From NCBI RefSeq assembly GCF_029227915.1, contig NC_079883.1:9982001-10046000 (forward strand): a DNA stretch of 64,000 nucleotides. Reading direction: 5' to 3'. Below, piece by piece: positions 23,504 to 38,039 of the stretch. The position numbers and the translations under genes were made by a program. The stretch comes from Hydractinia symbiolongicarpus. Taxonomy: Eukaryota > Cnidaria > Hydrozoa > Anthoathecata > Hydractiniidae. The notes beneath the pieces are model-generated. The model searched no databases, had not been told where the DNA came from, and saw nothing but the letters and a program-made list of their open reading frames with translations. The first letter of the stretch is position 1. The number at the start of each line of letters is the position of its first letter.

Positions 23504-23864
23504 GCATCTTACCAAACAAAAAACGGCTATTTTTATAGCCACACATCCATAAAAAATATTACGGCTAGCTTTTTATATCAAACTTTGTCCTGCTTTCTGT
23601 TTAAATTTTATGCTACATAAAAATTTTATGCTACATAAAGTTTGACAATGTTAAAAATATGAAGGGCAAGAAAAGTAAAAGCAAGAAAATAAGAAATTTA
23701 AAAACGAAAATACTTAAACTTAGGGAATCTAATCTTAAATTTACTCTTTTTTAACTGTTTAAGTGACTTAAACAAGTTTAACTTTGTACCAAGATAATGT
23801 TTTTTTGTAAATGTGTGGCTATAAAAATAGCCGTTTGTTAATGTAATAGCCAGATACACACAAA

Positions 23865-24416
23865 TTATTTTTTTGCGGTCTTCTTTGCTGCCTTTTTGGG
23901 AGTCTTTTTGACCTTCTTTGCTGCAGGTTTTTTAGCAACAGGCTTCTTTGTGGGTTTCTTAGCTGCTGGTTTCTTAGCCGAGGCTTTCTTTGTGGCAGGC
24001 TTCTTTGCTGCTTTCTTTGGCGTGCTCTTCTTTGCTGGCTTCTTTTTTGGTGTACTTTTCTTTGCAGTAGGCTTCTTTGCCGTTGGCTTTTTTGCTGCGG
24101 CCTTTTTCTTAGGTTTTTCTTTTTTTACCTGACCTAGCTTGAATGATCCAGAAGCACCAGTGCCTTTAGTTTGAATCAAATCGCCTGATGTTACTCCTCG
24201 TTTAAGAGCCATTTTCAGATGATGATCTGAGTTTTCAGCAACTTTGTAATTTGCATGAATATATTTTGTAATAGCTTGGCGAGATGAACCACCGCGTTCC
24301 TTTAGGGTAGCGATAGCAGCCTTGATCATGTCCACATATTTAGGGTGATCAGCTGTCTTCTTTGCAGCAGGTTTCTTCTTGGGTGCGATTTTCTTTGGAG
24401 AAGCTGCTTCACTCAT
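23865..24416 (-). CDS. H1: Linker histone H1, unit L5
   Basis: 183 aa, same protein as L1. Stem-loop at 23817-23832. Confidence 0.96.
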   Translation of the reverse strand: MSEAASPKKIAPKKKPAAKKTADHPKYVDMIKAAIATLKERGGSSRQAITKYIHANYKVAENSDHHLKMALKRGVTSGDLIQTKGTGASGSFKLGQVKKEKPKKKAAAKKPTAKKPTAKKSTPKKKPAKKSTPKKAAKKPATKKASAKKPAAKKPTKKPVAKKPAAKKVKKTPKKAAKKTAKK

Positions 24417-24995
24417 TTTTAATGTTTTCTTACAACAATCCAACGATAAACGATGCTTGTTATCACAGTAGAAGTATACTAAACATTACCGTGTAAATGA
24501 GATATAATTTAAGACGGTGCGAAGTATGCGGACGTAAAAGTACCACTCCCGGGAATTGATTTGGCGCGAAAACAGAAATGTGTGTTTCTGTACATCGTAT
24601 AATGTCCGTTTTGGGTGCCGCGACTATGCGAAAGCATGTTAATTTTTATTTGTAGTACGACGCAATAGTCTGCAAGAGAAGCTGCTGGAGTTTGAGGTCT
24701 TCAGCATTACATCTAGTCTGTTAATTTGGGCTTCTTCCGCGCTCGTGTTAGGATTTTCATAAAGCGTTCTTTGGTTTGCGTTGCGTATGTCGGCCTACAT
24801 CATCGACACGGCCTGTTTCCGGCTATTAGGAGCAATTCATATATTGGGCACTGCGTTTCGACTTTTTTATTAGACCACAGTAAAAAAATTCACTCACAGA
24901 AGTCCCTTTCTTTCATGGCTACAAACACGAAGAATTCTGTCGTAAGTAAAACGAATGCGCAAGCCAAAATGACGATGGGGCGAAGTCATAAGCAT

Positions 24996-25068
24996 GGCCC
25001 TGTGGCCCAATGGATAAGGCATCTGACTACGAATCAGGGGATTCCAGGTTCGACTCCTGGCAGGGTCG
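24996..25068 (+). tRNA. tRNA-Arg(ACG): tRNA-Arg (ACG), unit L5
   Basis: Same as L1. Confidence 0.95.
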
Positions 25069-25390
25069 CACTGTCGCATTTCGGCTGCATGGTCTACTGT
25101 GTAACGCGCGCGCACGTTCTGGCGTAATGCGTTGATAAACGGAATGTACGCAGACATATTGGAAAGTAATATCACGCACTTAGTATCGTCGCCTTTGTTA
25201 GCATTCATGTAAGTTACCATCCACTCGCTACAGTCGCTCTCCATCCTACGGCTAAATCAACAGCCGTGATTTTTACTATGTCGCCGTCCATCCGTACGCG
25301 GTGACAGTTGTAAGCTTTACAGTAACGTGACATGCTCCACAAGCAGTTACGGTGTGTGGACGATGCCTATCATGGCAACGCTTGTTCTTT

Positions 25391-25576
25391 ATCGCTTCTC
25401 GGCCTAATGGCTAAGATCAAGTGTAGTATCTGTTCTTATCAGTTTAATATCTGGTAGGCCATTCTCTGAATGGTCAGTATATTAATCTGATTTTTGGCCT
25501 TGGGTCATGGAGGTGGATTCATTCACGCCGTGACCACGGGTTGCCTTGGTGTTGCACTATTACCGATGGCGGCCCA
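25391..25576 (+). ncRNA. U2: U2 snRNA, unit L5
   Basis: Same as L1. Confidence 0.95.
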
Positions 25577-25767
25577 CATAAGCAATAAAAGAATAATAGC
25601 AGTCCTCTTTCCGACGGCACTCTGCATAGTCTACGGCGGGAACAAAACGCGTACACTGGGGGAGAATACAGCCTATGCCCCGCGACACGGCAGTTTATAA
25701 CACACTCAAGCCACAAGCATTAACAAACTTTGAAGGGTACCCTCATGCTACGGTGCAGTTCCAACTC

Positions 25768-25932
25768 ATACTTACCTGACGGGGAAGTAAAGACTGATCA
25801 ATGAGGGTTTTCTTCCAGAGTGAGGCTCTTGCATTGCACTACGCTTGGGCTGACCTCTGCGATTACTGCAAACGTCAGTAACTCGACCGTACAATTTCTG
25901 GTAGTGGGGGCCTGCGTCCGCGCTCGCCCCCT
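25768..25932 (+). ncRNA. U1: U1 snRNA, unit L5
   Basis: Same as L1. Confidence 0.95.
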
Positions 25933-26259
25933 CCTTAAGTCAAAATGAATGAGCTTAGAAAAGTTGCGCGGCCAAATGTCGGTGGTGACTTAAACGCTAA
26001 GGTAAAACCTCGCTTGGCTGTTACGAAACGTGATTGCGATATAAGTCCTCGGAAGGCGGCGGAATTTTATTTTATTTGCCATTCCGTCAGGGTTATTGGA
26101 TGATCGGCAATAGATCGAGTTTGTATGCATTTGAAAGCTCTTTTTTCTCGTACTATCACCTGAAAATGTCGTAGGAAAATGTCATAGGAAACACTTTCAA
26201 CAACCGCCACGTTCCTTAATTGTTATAACAAGAAATATATCACAGCAAATGAAAATGAA

Positions 26260-26379
26260 AAGCCTACGACACCGGGAGTTCCCAGGCGGTCCCCCATCCA
26301 AGTACTATCCCGGCCCGACGATGCTTAACTTCCGTGATCAGACGAGAACGGGTGTGTTCATCGTGGTATGGCCGTAGAC
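26260..26379 (-). rRNA. 5S rRNA: 5S rRNA, unit L5
   Basis: Same as L1. Confidence 0.97.
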
Positions 26380-26576
26380 ATTAGTAGGTGCAAATACGTG
26401 CAATTTATTTTGACGTTGTGATCAAATTTTTTTATTTAATTTCTTTGAGTTACTTAGGACAAGGCGTATGCATGGATTATCTATTAGACTTTAAGGTTAT
26501 AGTTTTGTGAAAAAAACAATGTTTTTTTAAAGATGTGTGGCTATAAAAATAGCCGTTGTTTTCTGAGTGTAGCGGT

Positions 26577-26957
26577 TTACTTCTTCTGTCCTTTGTCGTT
26601 CTTCTTTGGGAGTAAGACAGCTTGAATGTTTGGCAAAACACCACCAGCTGCAATGGTTACACCGCTCAAAAGTTTGTTTAATTCTTCATCATTACGAACA
26701 GCCAATTGTAAATGTCTTGGAATAATCCTAGCTTTTTTGTTGTCTCTTGCTGCGTTACCAGCCAACTCCAATATCTCAGCAGATAAATATTCCAAGACGG
26801 CTGCTAAGTAAACTGGTGCTCCAGATCCAATTCGGTTAGCATAGTGCCCTCTACGAAGGAATCTATGCACTCTACCGACTGGAAATTGAAGTCCAGCTCT
26901 TGAGGATCTTGTCTTGGCTTTAGCCTTAGCTTTTCCACCTTTTCCACGTCCAGACAT
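26577..26957 (-). CDS. H2A: Histone H2A, unit L5
   Basis: 126 aa, same protein as L1. Stem-loop at 26539-26554. Confidence 0.97.
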   Translation of the reverse strand: MSGRGKGGKAKAKAKTRSSRAGLQFPVGRVHRFLRRGHYANRIGSGAPVYLAAVLEYLSAEILELAGNAARDNKKARIIPRHLQLAVRNDEELNKLLSGVTIAAGGVLPNIQAVLLPKKNDKGQKK

Positions 26958-27241
26958 AACTGCGATTTGATTTGTAAGTTAATACAAAAACGTACGAATA
27001 TTTAACGTAAGTGTTAACGAAATAAACTTTACTCGTTTTTTCATCATAAAAATAGGATCGAAATCATGTTTTTTTAACCAATCATAATTAAGTATTAAAC
27101 AAAAGATTTTTTTTTTAACCAATTAAATTGCGTATCGGCGTTTTCGGATCGAATTCGATCCGATTTTTTTACTTATAAACAAAAAGTTTTGACTTGCAGT
27201 TTAATGCTTATTTACAAGTTAAGTAGCAAAAATTTTTAACC

Positions 27242-27646
27242 ATGTCTGACGCAGCAGCTAAAGGAGGAAAACAGGCACCTAAAGTAGCCAAGAAAGGTGA
27301 AAAAAGAGCCGGCAAAAAAGGAGGAAAGATTGGTGGAACTGGTGAAAAGAAACGCAAGAGAAAGAGAAAGGAAAGTTATGCTATTTACATCTACAATGTT
27401 TTGAAACAAGTTCACCCAGATGTCGGAGTTTCAAGCAAAGCTATGAGCATCATGAACTCATTTGTCAACGACATCTTTGAGCGCATTGCTTCCGAAGCTT
27501 CGCGTTTGGCTCTTCAAAACAAAAAGTCGACCATCTCTTCTCGTGAAATTCAAACCGCAGTACGTCTTCTCTTGCCTGGAGAACTTGCAAAACACGCAGT
27601 CAGTGAAGGAACAAAAGCCGTCACAAAATACACAAGCAGCAAGTAA
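27242..27646 (+). CDS. H2B: Histone H2B, unit L5
   Basis: 134 aa, same protein as L1. Stem-loop at 27670-27685. Confidence 0.97.
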   Translation: MSDAAAKGGKQAPKVAKKGEKRAGKKGGKIGGTGEKKRKRKRKESYAIYIYNVLKQVHPDVGVSSKAMSIMNSFVNDIFERIASEASRLALQNKKSTISSREIQTAVRLLLPGELAKHAVSEGTKAVTKYTSSK

Positions 27647-28107
27647 ACCAACGTCTACCAAACACAAACGGTCTTTTTTAAGACCACACATCTTTAAAAA
27701 AACATTTACTTGGCGTCACTACAAGTTAACCGAAGTTAATAAAACTTCTAAATAATGTGCTTAAGAACACTAGCCTACATTTAAAATACTTCCCCATGTG
27801 TGTGTGGATTAGCTTCACTTTTCATACGTATTATTAGCTGTACTTGCAGAAAAGACAAGTACATTGATCCATGTTATTGCTTACATTTAACTTAACCCAG
27901 CTTTTCACGGAAACACTCCCAGGCAAATTAACCCTACAAAGTATTTCTAAATTTTTTTTTGTGTCATATATGACATAGTATCGTATAGCAATAAATGTAA
28001 CTGTGACAAGACTTTACACATTGTGTAATTTGGAAGCGTGCACAAAGTAATGTTTTAAAAGATTTGTGGCTATAAAAATAGCCGTTTTTGTTGAGCAATG
28101 ACAACGC

Positions 28108-28464
<357 letters not shown>

Positions 28465-28941
28465 TTAACAGAATTCAGACAGCTTTAAAAAGAGGCCATA
28501 AAATTACCTACTGCTCGTGGAAACACCCTAATTAACCAATAGAGTTGCGTCATTACAAAATGTTCCGAACATTTTGTACATTTTTTTAAGTAAAACTGTA
28601 GTTTTTTTAAAAATTCGTGGTCTTAATGTTTCAGTAAGGCAATAAATTTGGCATCGTTGGAATTCGCCAAACCTTCTGCTACTTACTAAAAAAAAAAAAG
28701 TCAAAAGCTTTTGTGTATCAGAAGATACAGCCGTTTTCCCGTAGCCAAAAAACACAGATTTTATAAAAATGTTAAAGTAATGAGCGTAATGTCATTATGC
28801 AGCCAATCAGAAATTACTTTCTTAGCACCAATCAAATGGTTTGTTTTGAACCTTAGCTGTCAATCAATATGAGAAATAAAACTTTGGCGCGATAGTGCAT
28901 TTTAGACCGTCTTGTGTATCCGTACTACATCGACTTCTTAA

Positions 28942-29355
<414 letters not shown>

Positions 29356-29716
29356 GCATCTTACCAAACAAAAAACGGCTATTTTTATAGCCACACATCC
29401 ATAAAAAATATTACGGCTAGCTTTTTATATCAAACTTTGTCCTGCTTTCTGTTTAAATTTTATGCTACATAAAAATTTTATGCTACATAAAGTTTGACAA
29501 TGTTAAAAATATGAAGGGCAAGAAAAGTAAAAGCAAGAAAATAAGAAATTTAAAAACGAAAATACTTAAACTTAGGGAATCTAATCTTAAATTTACTCTT
29601 TTTTAACTGTTTAAGTGACTTAAACAAGTTTAACTTTGTACCAAGATAATGTTTTTTTGTAAATGTGTGGCTATAAAAATAGCCGTTTGTTAATGTAATA
29701 GCCAGATACACACAAA

Positions 29717-30268
29717 TTATTTTTTTGCGGTCTTCTTTGCTGCCTTTTTGGGAGTCTTTTTGACCTTCTTTGCTGCAGGTTTTTTAGCAACAGGCTTCTT
29801 TGTGGGTTTCTTAGCTGCTGGTTTCTTAGCCGAGGCTTTCTTTGTGGCAGGCTTCTTTGCTGCTTTCTTTGGCGTGCTCTTCTTTGCTGGCTTCTTTTTT
29901 GGTGTACTTTTCTTTGCAGTAGGCTTCTTTGCCGTTGGCTTTTTTGCTGCGGCCTTTTTCTTAGGTTTTTCTTTTTTTACCTGACCTAGCTTGAATGATC
30001 CAGAAGCACCAGTGCCTTTAGTTTGAATCAAATCGCCTGATGTTACTCCTCGTTTAAGAGCCATTTTCAGATGATGATCTGAGTTTTCAGCAACTTTGTA
30101 ATTTGCATGAATATATTTTGTAATAGCTTGGCGAGATGAACCACCGCGTTCCTTTAGGGTAGCGATAGCAGCCTTGATCATGTCCACATATTTAGGGTGA
30201 TCAGCTGTCTTCTTTGCAGCAGGTTTCTTCTTGGGTGCGATTTTCTTTGGAGAAGCTGCTTCACTCAT
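29717..30268 (-). CDS. H1: Linker histone H1, unit L6
   Basis: 183 aa, same protein as L1. Stem-loop at 29669-29684. Confidence 0.96.
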   Translation of the reverse strand: MSEAASPKKIAPKKKPAAKKTADHPKYVDMIKAAIATLKERGGSSRQAITKYIHANYKVAENSDHHLKMALKRGVTSGDLIQTKGTGASGSFKLGQVKKEKPKKKAAAKKPTAKKPTAKKSTPKKKPAKKSTPKKAAKKPATKKASAKKPAAKKPTKKPVAKKPAAKKVKKTPKKAAKKTAKK

Positions 30269-30847
30269 TTTTAATGTTTTCTTACAACAATCCAACGATA
30301 AACGATGCTTGTTATCACAGTAGAAGTATACTAAACATTACCGTGTAAATGAGATATAATTTAAGACGGTGCGAAGTATGCGGACGTAAAAGTACCACTC
30401 CCGGGAATTGATTTGGCGCGAAAACAGAAATGTGTGTTTCTGTACATCGTATAATGTCCGTTTTGGGTGCCGCGACTATGCGAAAGCATGTTAATTTTTA
30501 TTTGTAGTACGACGCAATAGTCTGCAAGAGAAGCTGCTGGAGTTTGAGGTCTTCAGCATTACATCTAGTCTGTTAATTTGGGCTTCTTCCGCGCTCGTGT
30601 TAGGATTTTCATAAAGCGTTCTTTGGTTTGCGTTGCGTATGTCGGCCTACATCATCGACACGGCCTGTTTCCGGCTATTAGGAGCAATTCATATATTGGG
30701 CACTGCGTTTCGACTTTTTTATTAGACCACAGTAAAAAAATTCACTCACAGAAGTCCCTTTCTTTCATGGCTACAAACACGAAGAATTCTGTCGTAAGTA
30801 AAACGAATGCGCAAGCCAAAATGACGATGGGGCGAAGTCATAAGCAT

Positions 30848-30920
30848 GGCCCTGTGGCCCAATGGATAAGGCATCTGACTACGAATCAGGGGATTCCAGG
30901 TTCGACTCCTGGCAGGGTCG
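30848..30920 (+). tRNA. tRNA-Arg(ACG): tRNA-Arg (ACG), unit L6
   Basis: Same as L1. Confidence 0.95.
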
Positions 30921-31242
30921 CACTGTCGCATTTCGGCTGCATGGTCTACTGTGTAACGCGCGCGCACGTTCTGGCGTAATGCGTTGATAAACGGAATGTA
31001 CGCAGACATATTGGAAAGTAATATCACGCACTTAGTATCGTCGCCTTTGTTAGCATTCATGTAAGTTACCATCCACTCGCTACAGTCGCTCTCCATCCTA
31101 CGGCTAAATCAACAGCCGTGATTTTTACTATGTCGCCGTCCATCCGTACGCGGTGACAGTTGTAAGCTTTACAGTAACGTGACATGCTCCACAAGCAGTT
31201 ACGGTGTGTGGACGATGCCTATCATGGCAACGCTTGTTCTTT

Positions 31243-31428
31243 ATCGCTTCTCGGCCTAATGGCTAAGATCAAGTGTAGTATCTGTTCTTATCAGTTTAAT
31301 ATCTGGTAGGCCATTCTCTGAATGGTCAGTATATTAATCTGATTTTTGGCCTTGGGTCATGGAGGTGGATTCATTCACGCCGTGACCACGGGTTGCCTTG
31401 GTGTTGCACTATTACCGATGGCGGCCCA
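31243..31428 (+). ncRNA. U2: U2 snRNA, unit L6
   Basis: Same as L1. Confidence 0.95.
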
Positions 31429-31619
31429 CATAAGCAATAAAAGAATAATAGCAGTCCTCTTTCCGACGGCACTCTGCATAGTCTACGGCGGGAACAAAAC
31501 GCGTACACTGGGGGAGAATACAGCCTATGCCCCGCGACACGGCAGTTTATAACACACTCAAGCCACAAGCATTAACAAACTTTGAAGGGTACCCTCATGC
31601 TACGGTGCAGTTCCAACTC

Positions 31620-31784
31620 ATACTTACCTGACGGGGAAGTAAAGACTGATCAATGAGGGTTTTCTTCCAGAGTGAGGCTCTTGCATTGCACTACGCTTGG
31701 GCTGACCTCTGCGATTACTGCAAACGTCAGTAACTCGACCGTACAATTTCTGGTAGTGGGGGCCTGCGTCCGCGCTCGCCCCCT
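31620..31784 (+). ncRNA. U1: U1 snRNA, unit L6
   Basis: Same as L1. Confidence 0.95.
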
Positions 31785-32111
31785 CCTTAAGTCAAAATGA
31801 ATGAGCTTAGAAAAGTTGCGCGGCCAAATGTCGGTGGTGACTTAAACGCTAAGGTAAAACCTCGCTTGGCTGTTACGAAACGTGATTGCGATATAAGTCC
31901 TCGGAAGGCGGCGGAATTTTATTTTATTTGCCATTCCGTCAGGGTTATTGGATGATCGGCAATAGATCGAGTTTGTATGCATTTGAAAGCTCTTTTTTCT
32001 CGTACTATCACCTGAAAATGTCGTAGGAAAATGTCATAGGAAACACTTTCAACAACCGCCACGTTCCTTAATTGTTATAACAAGAAATATATCACAGCAA
32101 ATGAAAATGAA

Positions 32112-32231
32112 AAGCCTACGACACCGGGAGTTCCCAGGCGGTCCCCCATCCAAGTACTATCCCGGCCCGACGATGCTTAACTTCCGTGATCAGACGAGAA
32201 CGGGTGTGTTCATCGTGGTATGGCCGTAGAC
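32112..32231 (-). rRNA. 5S rRNA: 5S rRNA, unit L6
   Basis: Same as L1. Confidence 0.97.
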
Positions 32232-32428
32232 ATTAGTAGGTGCAAATACGTGCAATTTATTTTGACGTTGTGATCAAATTTTTTTATTTAATTTCTTTGA
32301 GTTACTTAGGACAAGGCGTATGCATGGATTATCTATTAGACTTTAAGGTTATAGTTTTGTGAAAAAAACAATGTTTTTTTAAAGATGTGTGGCTATAAAA
32401 ATAGCCGTTGTTTTCTGAGTGTAGCGGT

Positions 32429-32809
32429 TTACTTCTTCTGTCCTTTGTCGTTCTTCTTTGGGAGTAAGACAGCTTGAATGTTTGGCAAAACACCACCAGC
32501 TGCAATGGTTACACCGCTCAAAAGTTTGTTTAATTCTTCATCATTACGAACAGCCAATTGTAAATGTCTTGGAATAATCCTAGCTTTTTTGTTGTCTCTT
32601 GCTGCGTTACCAGCCAACTCCAATATCTCAGCAGATAAATATTCCAAGACGGCTGCTAAGTAAACTGGTGCTCCAGATCCAATTCGGTTAGCATAGTGCC
32701 CTCTACGAAGGAATCTATGCACTCTACCGACTGGAAATTGAAGTCCAGCTCTTGAGGATCTTGTCTTGGCTTTAGCCTTAGCTTTTCCACCTTTTCCACG
32801 TCCAGACAT
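32429..32809 (-). CDS. H2A: Histone H2A, unit L6
   Basis: 126 aa, same protein as L1. Stem-loop at 32391-32406. Confidence 0.97.
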   Translation of the reverse strand: MSGRGKGGKAKAKAKTRSSRAGLQFPVGRVHRFLRRGHYANRIGSGAPVYLAAVLEYLSAEILELAGNAARDNKKARIIPRHLQLAVRNDEELNKLLSGVTIAAGGVLPNIQAVLLPKKNDKGQKK

Positions 32810-33093
32810 AACTGCGATTTGATTTGTAAGTTAATACAAAAACGTACGAATATTTAACGTAAGTGTTAACGAAATAAACTTTACTCGTTTTTTCATCATA
32901 AAAATAGGATCGAAATCATGTTTTTTTAACCAATCATAATTAAGTATTAAACAAAAGATTTTTTTTTTAACCAATTAAATTGCGTATCGGCGTTTTCGGA
33001 TCGAATTCGATCCGATTTTTTTACTTATAAACAAAAAGTTTTGACTTGCAGTTTAATGCTTATTTACAAGTTAAGTAGCAAAAATTTTTAACC

Positions 33094-33498
33094 ATGTCTG
33101 ACGCAGCAGCTAAAGGAGGAAAACAGGCACCTAAAGTAGCCAAGAAAGGTGAAAAAAGAGCCGGCAAAAAAGGAGGAAAGATTGGTGGAACTGGTGAAAA
33201 GAAACGCAAGAGAAAGAGAAAGGAAAGTTATGCTATTTACATCTACAATGTTTTGAAACAAGTTCACCCAGATGTCGGAGTTTCAAGCAAAGCTATGAGC
33301 ATCATGAACTCATTTGTCAACGACATCTTTGAGCGCATTGCTTCCGAAGCTTCGCGTTTGGCTCTTCAAAACAAAAAGTCGACCATCTCTTCTCGTGAAA
33401 TTCAAACCGCAGTACGTCTTCTCTTGCCTGGAGAACTTGCAAAACACGCAGTCAGTGAAGGAACAAAAGCCGTCACAAAATACACAAGCAGCAAGTAA
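33094..33498 (+). CDS. H2B: Histone H2B, unit L6
   Basis: 134 aa, same protein as L1. Stem-loop at 33522-33537. Confidence 0.97.
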   Translation: MSDAAAKGGKQAPKVAKKGEKRAGKKGGKIGGTGEKKRKRKRKESYAIYIYNVLKQVHPDVGVSSKAMSIMNSFVNDIFERIASEASRLALQNKKSTISSREIQTAVRLLLPGELAKHAVSEGTKAVTKYTSSK

Positions 33499-33918
33499 AC
33501 CAACGTCTACCAAACACAAACGGTCTTTTTTAAGACCACACATCTTTAAAAAAACATTTACTTGGCGTCACTACAAGTTAACCGAAGTTAATAAAACTTC
33601 TAAATAATGTGCTTAAGAACACTAGCCTACATTTAAAATACTTCCCCATGTGTGTGTGGATTAGCTTCACTTTTCATACGTATTATTAGCTGTACTTGCA
33701 GAAAAGACAAGTACATTGATCCATGTTATTGCTTACATTTAACTTAACCCAGCTTTTCACGGAAACACTCCCAGGCAAATTAACCCTACAAAGTATTTCT
33801 AAATTTTTTTTGTGTCATATATGACATAGTATCGTATAGCAATAAATGTAACTGTGACAAGACTTTACACATTGTGTAATTTGGAAGCGTGCACAAAGTA
33901 ATGTTTTAAAAGATTTGT

Positions 33919-33934
33919 GGCTATAAAAATAGCC
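33919..33934 (-). terminator. Orphan H4 3' stem-loop at the gap edge, unit L6
   Basis: GGCTAT-TTTT-ATAGCC on the minus strand with the H4-type flank. The H4 coding region that should start at about 33959 lies in the N gap, so this is the only trace of the L6 H4 gene. Confidence 0.93.
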
Positions 33935-33946
33935 GTTTTTGTTGAG

Positions 33947-34446
33947 NNNNNNNNNNNNNNNNNNNNNNNNNNNNNNNNNNNNNNNNNNNNNNNNNNNNNN
34001 NNNNNNNNNNNNNNNNNNNNNNNNNNNNNNNNNNNNNNNNNNNNNNNNNNNNNNNNNNNNNNNNNNNNNNNNNNNNNNNNNNNNNNNNNNNNNNNNNNNN
34101 NNNNNNNNNNNNNNNNNNNNNNNNNNNNNNNNNNNNNNNNNNNNNNNNNNNNNNNNNNNNNNNNNNNNNNNNNNNNNNNNNNNNNNNNNNNNNNNNNNNN
34201 NNNNNNNNNNNNNNNNNNNNNNNNNNNNNNNNNNNNNNNNNNNNNNNNNNNNNNNNNNNNNNNNNNNNNNNNNNNNNNNNNNNNNNNNNNNNNNNNNNNN
34301 NNNNNNNNNNNNNNNNNNNNNNNNNNNNNNNNNNNNNNNNNNNNNNNNNNNNNNNNNNNNNNNNNNNNNNNNNNNNNNNNNNNNNNNNNNNNNNNNNNNN
34401 NNNNNNNNNNNNNNNNNNNNNNNNNNNNNNNNNNNNNNNNNNNNNN
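33947..34446. other. Assembly gap (500 N)
   Basis: Exactly 500 N. The left flank stops just after the H4 stem-loop of unit L6. The right flank starts inside codon 67 of an H3 gene in the opposite orientation. The round number suggests a placeholder of unknown true size, so neither the missing length nor the orientation change across it is established by this sequence. Confidence 0.97.
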
Positions 34447-34650
<204 letters not shown>

Positions 34651-35128
34651 TTAAGAAGTCGATGTAGTACGGATACACAAGACGGTCTAAAATGCACTAT
34701 CGCGCCAAAGTTTTATTTCTCATATTGATTGACAGCTAAGGTTCAAAACAAACCATTTGATTGGTGCTAAGAAAGTAATTTCTGATTGGCTGCATAATGA
34801 CATTACGCTCATTACTTTAACATTTTTATAAAATCTGTGTTTTTTGGCTACGGGAAAACGGCTGTATCTTCTGATACACAAAAGCTTTTGACTTTTTTTT
34901 TTTTTAGTAAGTAGCAGAAGGTTTGGCGAATTCCAACGATGCCAAATTTATTGCCTTACTGAAACATTAAGACCACGAATTTTTAAAAAAACTACAGTTT
35001 TACTTAAAAAAATGTACAAAATGTTCGGAACATTTTGTAATGACGCAACTCTATTGGTTAATTAGGGTGTTTCCACGAGCAGTAGGTAATTTTATGGCCT
35101 CTTTTTAAAGCTGTCTGAATTCTGTTAA

Positions 35129-35485
<357 letters not shown>

Positions 35486-35947
35486 GCGTTGTCATTGCTC
35501 AACAAAAACGGCTATTTTTATAGCCACAAATCTTTTAAAACATTACTTTGTGCACGCTTCCAAATTACACAATGTGTAAAGTCTTGTCACAGTTACATTT
35601 ATTGCTATACGATACTATGTCATATATGACACAAAAAAAATTTAGAAATACTTTGTAGGGTTAATTTGCCTGGGAGTGTTTCCGTGAAAAGCTGGGTTAA
35701 GTTAAATGTAAGCAATAACATGGATCAATGTACTTGTCTTTTCTGCAAGTACAGCTAATAATACGTATGAAAAGTGAAGCTAATCCACACACACACATGG
35801 GGAAGTATTTTAAATGTAGGCTAGTGTTCTTAAGCACATTATTTAGAAGTTTTATTAACTTCGGTTAACTTGTAGTGACGCCAAGTAAATGTTTTTTTAA
35901 AGATGTGTGGTCTTAAAAAAGACCGTTTGTGTTTGGTAGACGTTGGT

Positions 35948-36352
35948 TTACTTGCTGCTTGTGTATTTTGTGACGGCTTTTGTTCCTTCACTGACTGCGT
36001 GTTTTGCAAGTTCTCCAGGCAAGAGAAGACGTACTGCGGTTTGAATTTCACGAGAAGAGATGGTCGACTTTTTGTTTTGAAGAGCCAAACGCGAAGCTTC
36101 GGAAGCAATGCGCTCAAAGATGTCGTTGACAAATGAGTTCATGATGCTCATAGCTTTGCTTGAAACTCCGACATCTGGGTGAACTTGTTTCAAAACATTG
36201 TAGATGTAAATAGCATAACTTTCCTTTCTCTTTCTCTTGCGTTTCTTTTCACCAGTTCCACCAATCTTTCCTCCTTTTTTGCCGGCTCTTTTTTCACCTT
36301 TCTTGGCTACTTTAGGTGCCTGTTTTCCTCCTTTAGCTGCTGCGTCAGACAT
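35948..36352 (-). CDS. H2B: Histone H2B, unit R1
   Basis: 134 aa, same protein as L1. Stem-loop at 35909-35924. Confidence 0.97.
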   Translation of the reverse strand: MSDAAAKGGKQAPKVAKKGEKRAGKKGGKIGGTGEKKRKRKRKESYAIYIYNVLKQVHPDVGVSSKAMSIMNSFVNDIFERIASEASRLALQNKKSTISSREIQTAVRLLLPGELAKHAVSEGTKAVTKYTSSK

Positions 36353-36636
36353 GGTTAAAAATTTTTGCTACTTAACTTGTAAATAAGCATTAAACTGCAA
36401 GTCAAAACTTTTTGTTTATAAGTAAAAAAATCGGATCGAATTCGATCCGAAAACGCCGATACGCAATTTAATTGGTTAAAAAAAAAATCTTTTGTTTAAT
36501 ACTTAATTATGATTGGTTAAAAAAACATGATTTCGATCCTATTTTTATGATGAAAAAACGAGTAAAGTTTATTTCGTTAACACTTACGTTAAATATTCGT
36601 ACGTTTTTGTATTAACTTACAAATCAAATCGCAGTT

Positions 36637-37017
36637 ATGTCTGGACGTGGAAAAGGTGGAAAAGCTAAGGCTAAAGCCAAGACAAGATCCTCAAGAGCTG
36701 GACTTCAATTTCCAGTCGGTAGAGTGCATAGATTCCTTCGTAGAGGGCACTATGCTAACCGAATTGGATCTGGAGCACCAGTTTACTTAGCAGCCGTCTT
36801 GGAATATTTATCTGCTGAGATATTGGAGTTGGCTGGTAACGCAGCAAGAGACAACAAAAAAGCTAGGATTATTCCAAGACATTTACAATTGGCTGTTCGT
36901 AATGATGAAGAATTAAACAAACTTTTGAGCGGTGTAACCATTGCAGCTGGTGGTGTTTTGCCAAACATTCAAGCTGTCTTACTCCCAAAGAAGAACGACA
37001 AAGGACAGAAGAAGTAA
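36637..37017 (+). CDS. H2A: Histone H2A, unit R1
   Basis: 126 aa, same protein as L1. Stem-loop at 37040-37055. Confidence 0.97.
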   Translation: MSGRGKGGKAKAKAKTRSSRAGLQFPVGRVHRFLRRGHYANRIGSGAPVYLAAVLEYLSAEILELAGNAARDNKKARIIPRHLQLAVRNDEELNKLLSGVTIAAGGVLPNIQAVLLPKKNDKGQKK

Positions 37018-37214
37018 ACCGCTACACTCAGAAAACAACGGCTATTTTTATAGCCACACATCTTTAAAAAAACATTGTTTTTTTCACAAAACTATAACCT
37101 TAAAGTCTAATAGATAATCCATGCATACGCCTTGTCCTAAGTAACTCAAAGAAATTAAATAAAAAAATTTGATCACAACGTCAAAATAAATTGCACGTAT
37201 TTGCCCCTACTAAT

Positions 37215-37334
37215 GTCTACGGCCATACCACGATGAACACACCCGTTCTCGTCTGATCACGGAAGTTAAGCATCGTCGGGCCGGGATAGTACTTGGATGG
37301 GGCACCGCCTGGGAACTCCCGGTGTCGTAGGCTT
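37215..37334 (+). rRNA. 5S rRNA: 5S rRNA, unit R1 (box C variant)
   Basis: G to C at 37303 (RNA position 89), giving GATGGGGCACC for GATGGGGGACC. The base lies in the box C / loop E region that TFIIIA contacts, so both promoter strength and RNA structure could be affected. All other copies have G. Confidence 0.94.
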
Positions 37335-37344
37335 TTCATTTTCA

Positions 37345-37372
37345 TTTGTTGCCTTTTCATTTCAATGGTGCT
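37345..37372. other. 22-bp insertion downstream of 5S, type B units
   Basis: Relative to type A, 22 extra bp follow CATTTTCATTTG. The extra segment contains GCCTTTTCATTT, similar to the 5S 3' end GGCTTTTCATTT, and so adds a second T4 run. Also present in R2 (about 43220-43247) and absent elsewhere. Whether B gained it or A lost it cannot be told here. Confidence 0.8.
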
Positions 37373-37683
37373 GTGATATATTTCTTGTTATAACAATTAA
37401 GGAACGTGGCGGTTGTTGAAAGTGTTTCCTATGACATTTTCCTACGACATTTTCAGGTGATAGTACGAGAAAAAAGAGCTTTCAAATGCATACAAACTCG
37501 ATCTATTGCCGATCATCCAATAACCCTGACGGAATGGCAAATAAAATAAAATTCCGCCGCCTTCCGAGGACTTATATCGCAATCACGTTTCGTAACAGCC
37601 AAGCGAGGTTTTACCTTAGCGTTTAAGTCACCACCGACATTTGGCCGCGCAACTTTTCTAAGCTCATTCATTTTGACTTAAGG

Positions 37684-37848
37684 AGGGGGCGAGCGCGGAC
37701 GCAGGCCCCCACTACCAGAAATTGTACGGTCGAGTTACTGACGTTTGCAGTAATCGCAGAGGTCAGCCCAAGCGTAGTGCAATGCAAGAGCCTCACTCTG
37801 GAAGAAAACCCTCATTGATCAGTCTTTACTTCCCCGTCAGGTAAGTAT
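37684..37848 (-). ncRNA. U1: U1 snRNA, unit R1
   Basis: Same as L1, reverse orientation. Confidence 0.95.
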
Positions 37849-38039
37849 GAGTTGGAACTGCACCGTAGCATGAGGGTACCCTTCAAAGTTTGTTAATGCT
37901 TGTGGCTTGAGTGTGTTATAAACTGCCGTGTCGCGGGGCATAGGCTGTATTCTCCCCCAGTGTACGCGTTTTGTTCCCGCCGTAGACTATGCAGAGTGCC
38001 GTCGGAAAGAGGACTGCTATTATTCTTTTATTGCTTATG

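Larger units (their letters stand above)
29356..33946 (+). repeat. Repeat unit L6 (partial, cut by the gap)
   Basis: Contains H1, tRNA, U2, U1, 5S, H2A and H2B. The H4 body and H3 would fall in the N gap; only the H4 3' stem-loop is left. Confidence 0.95.
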
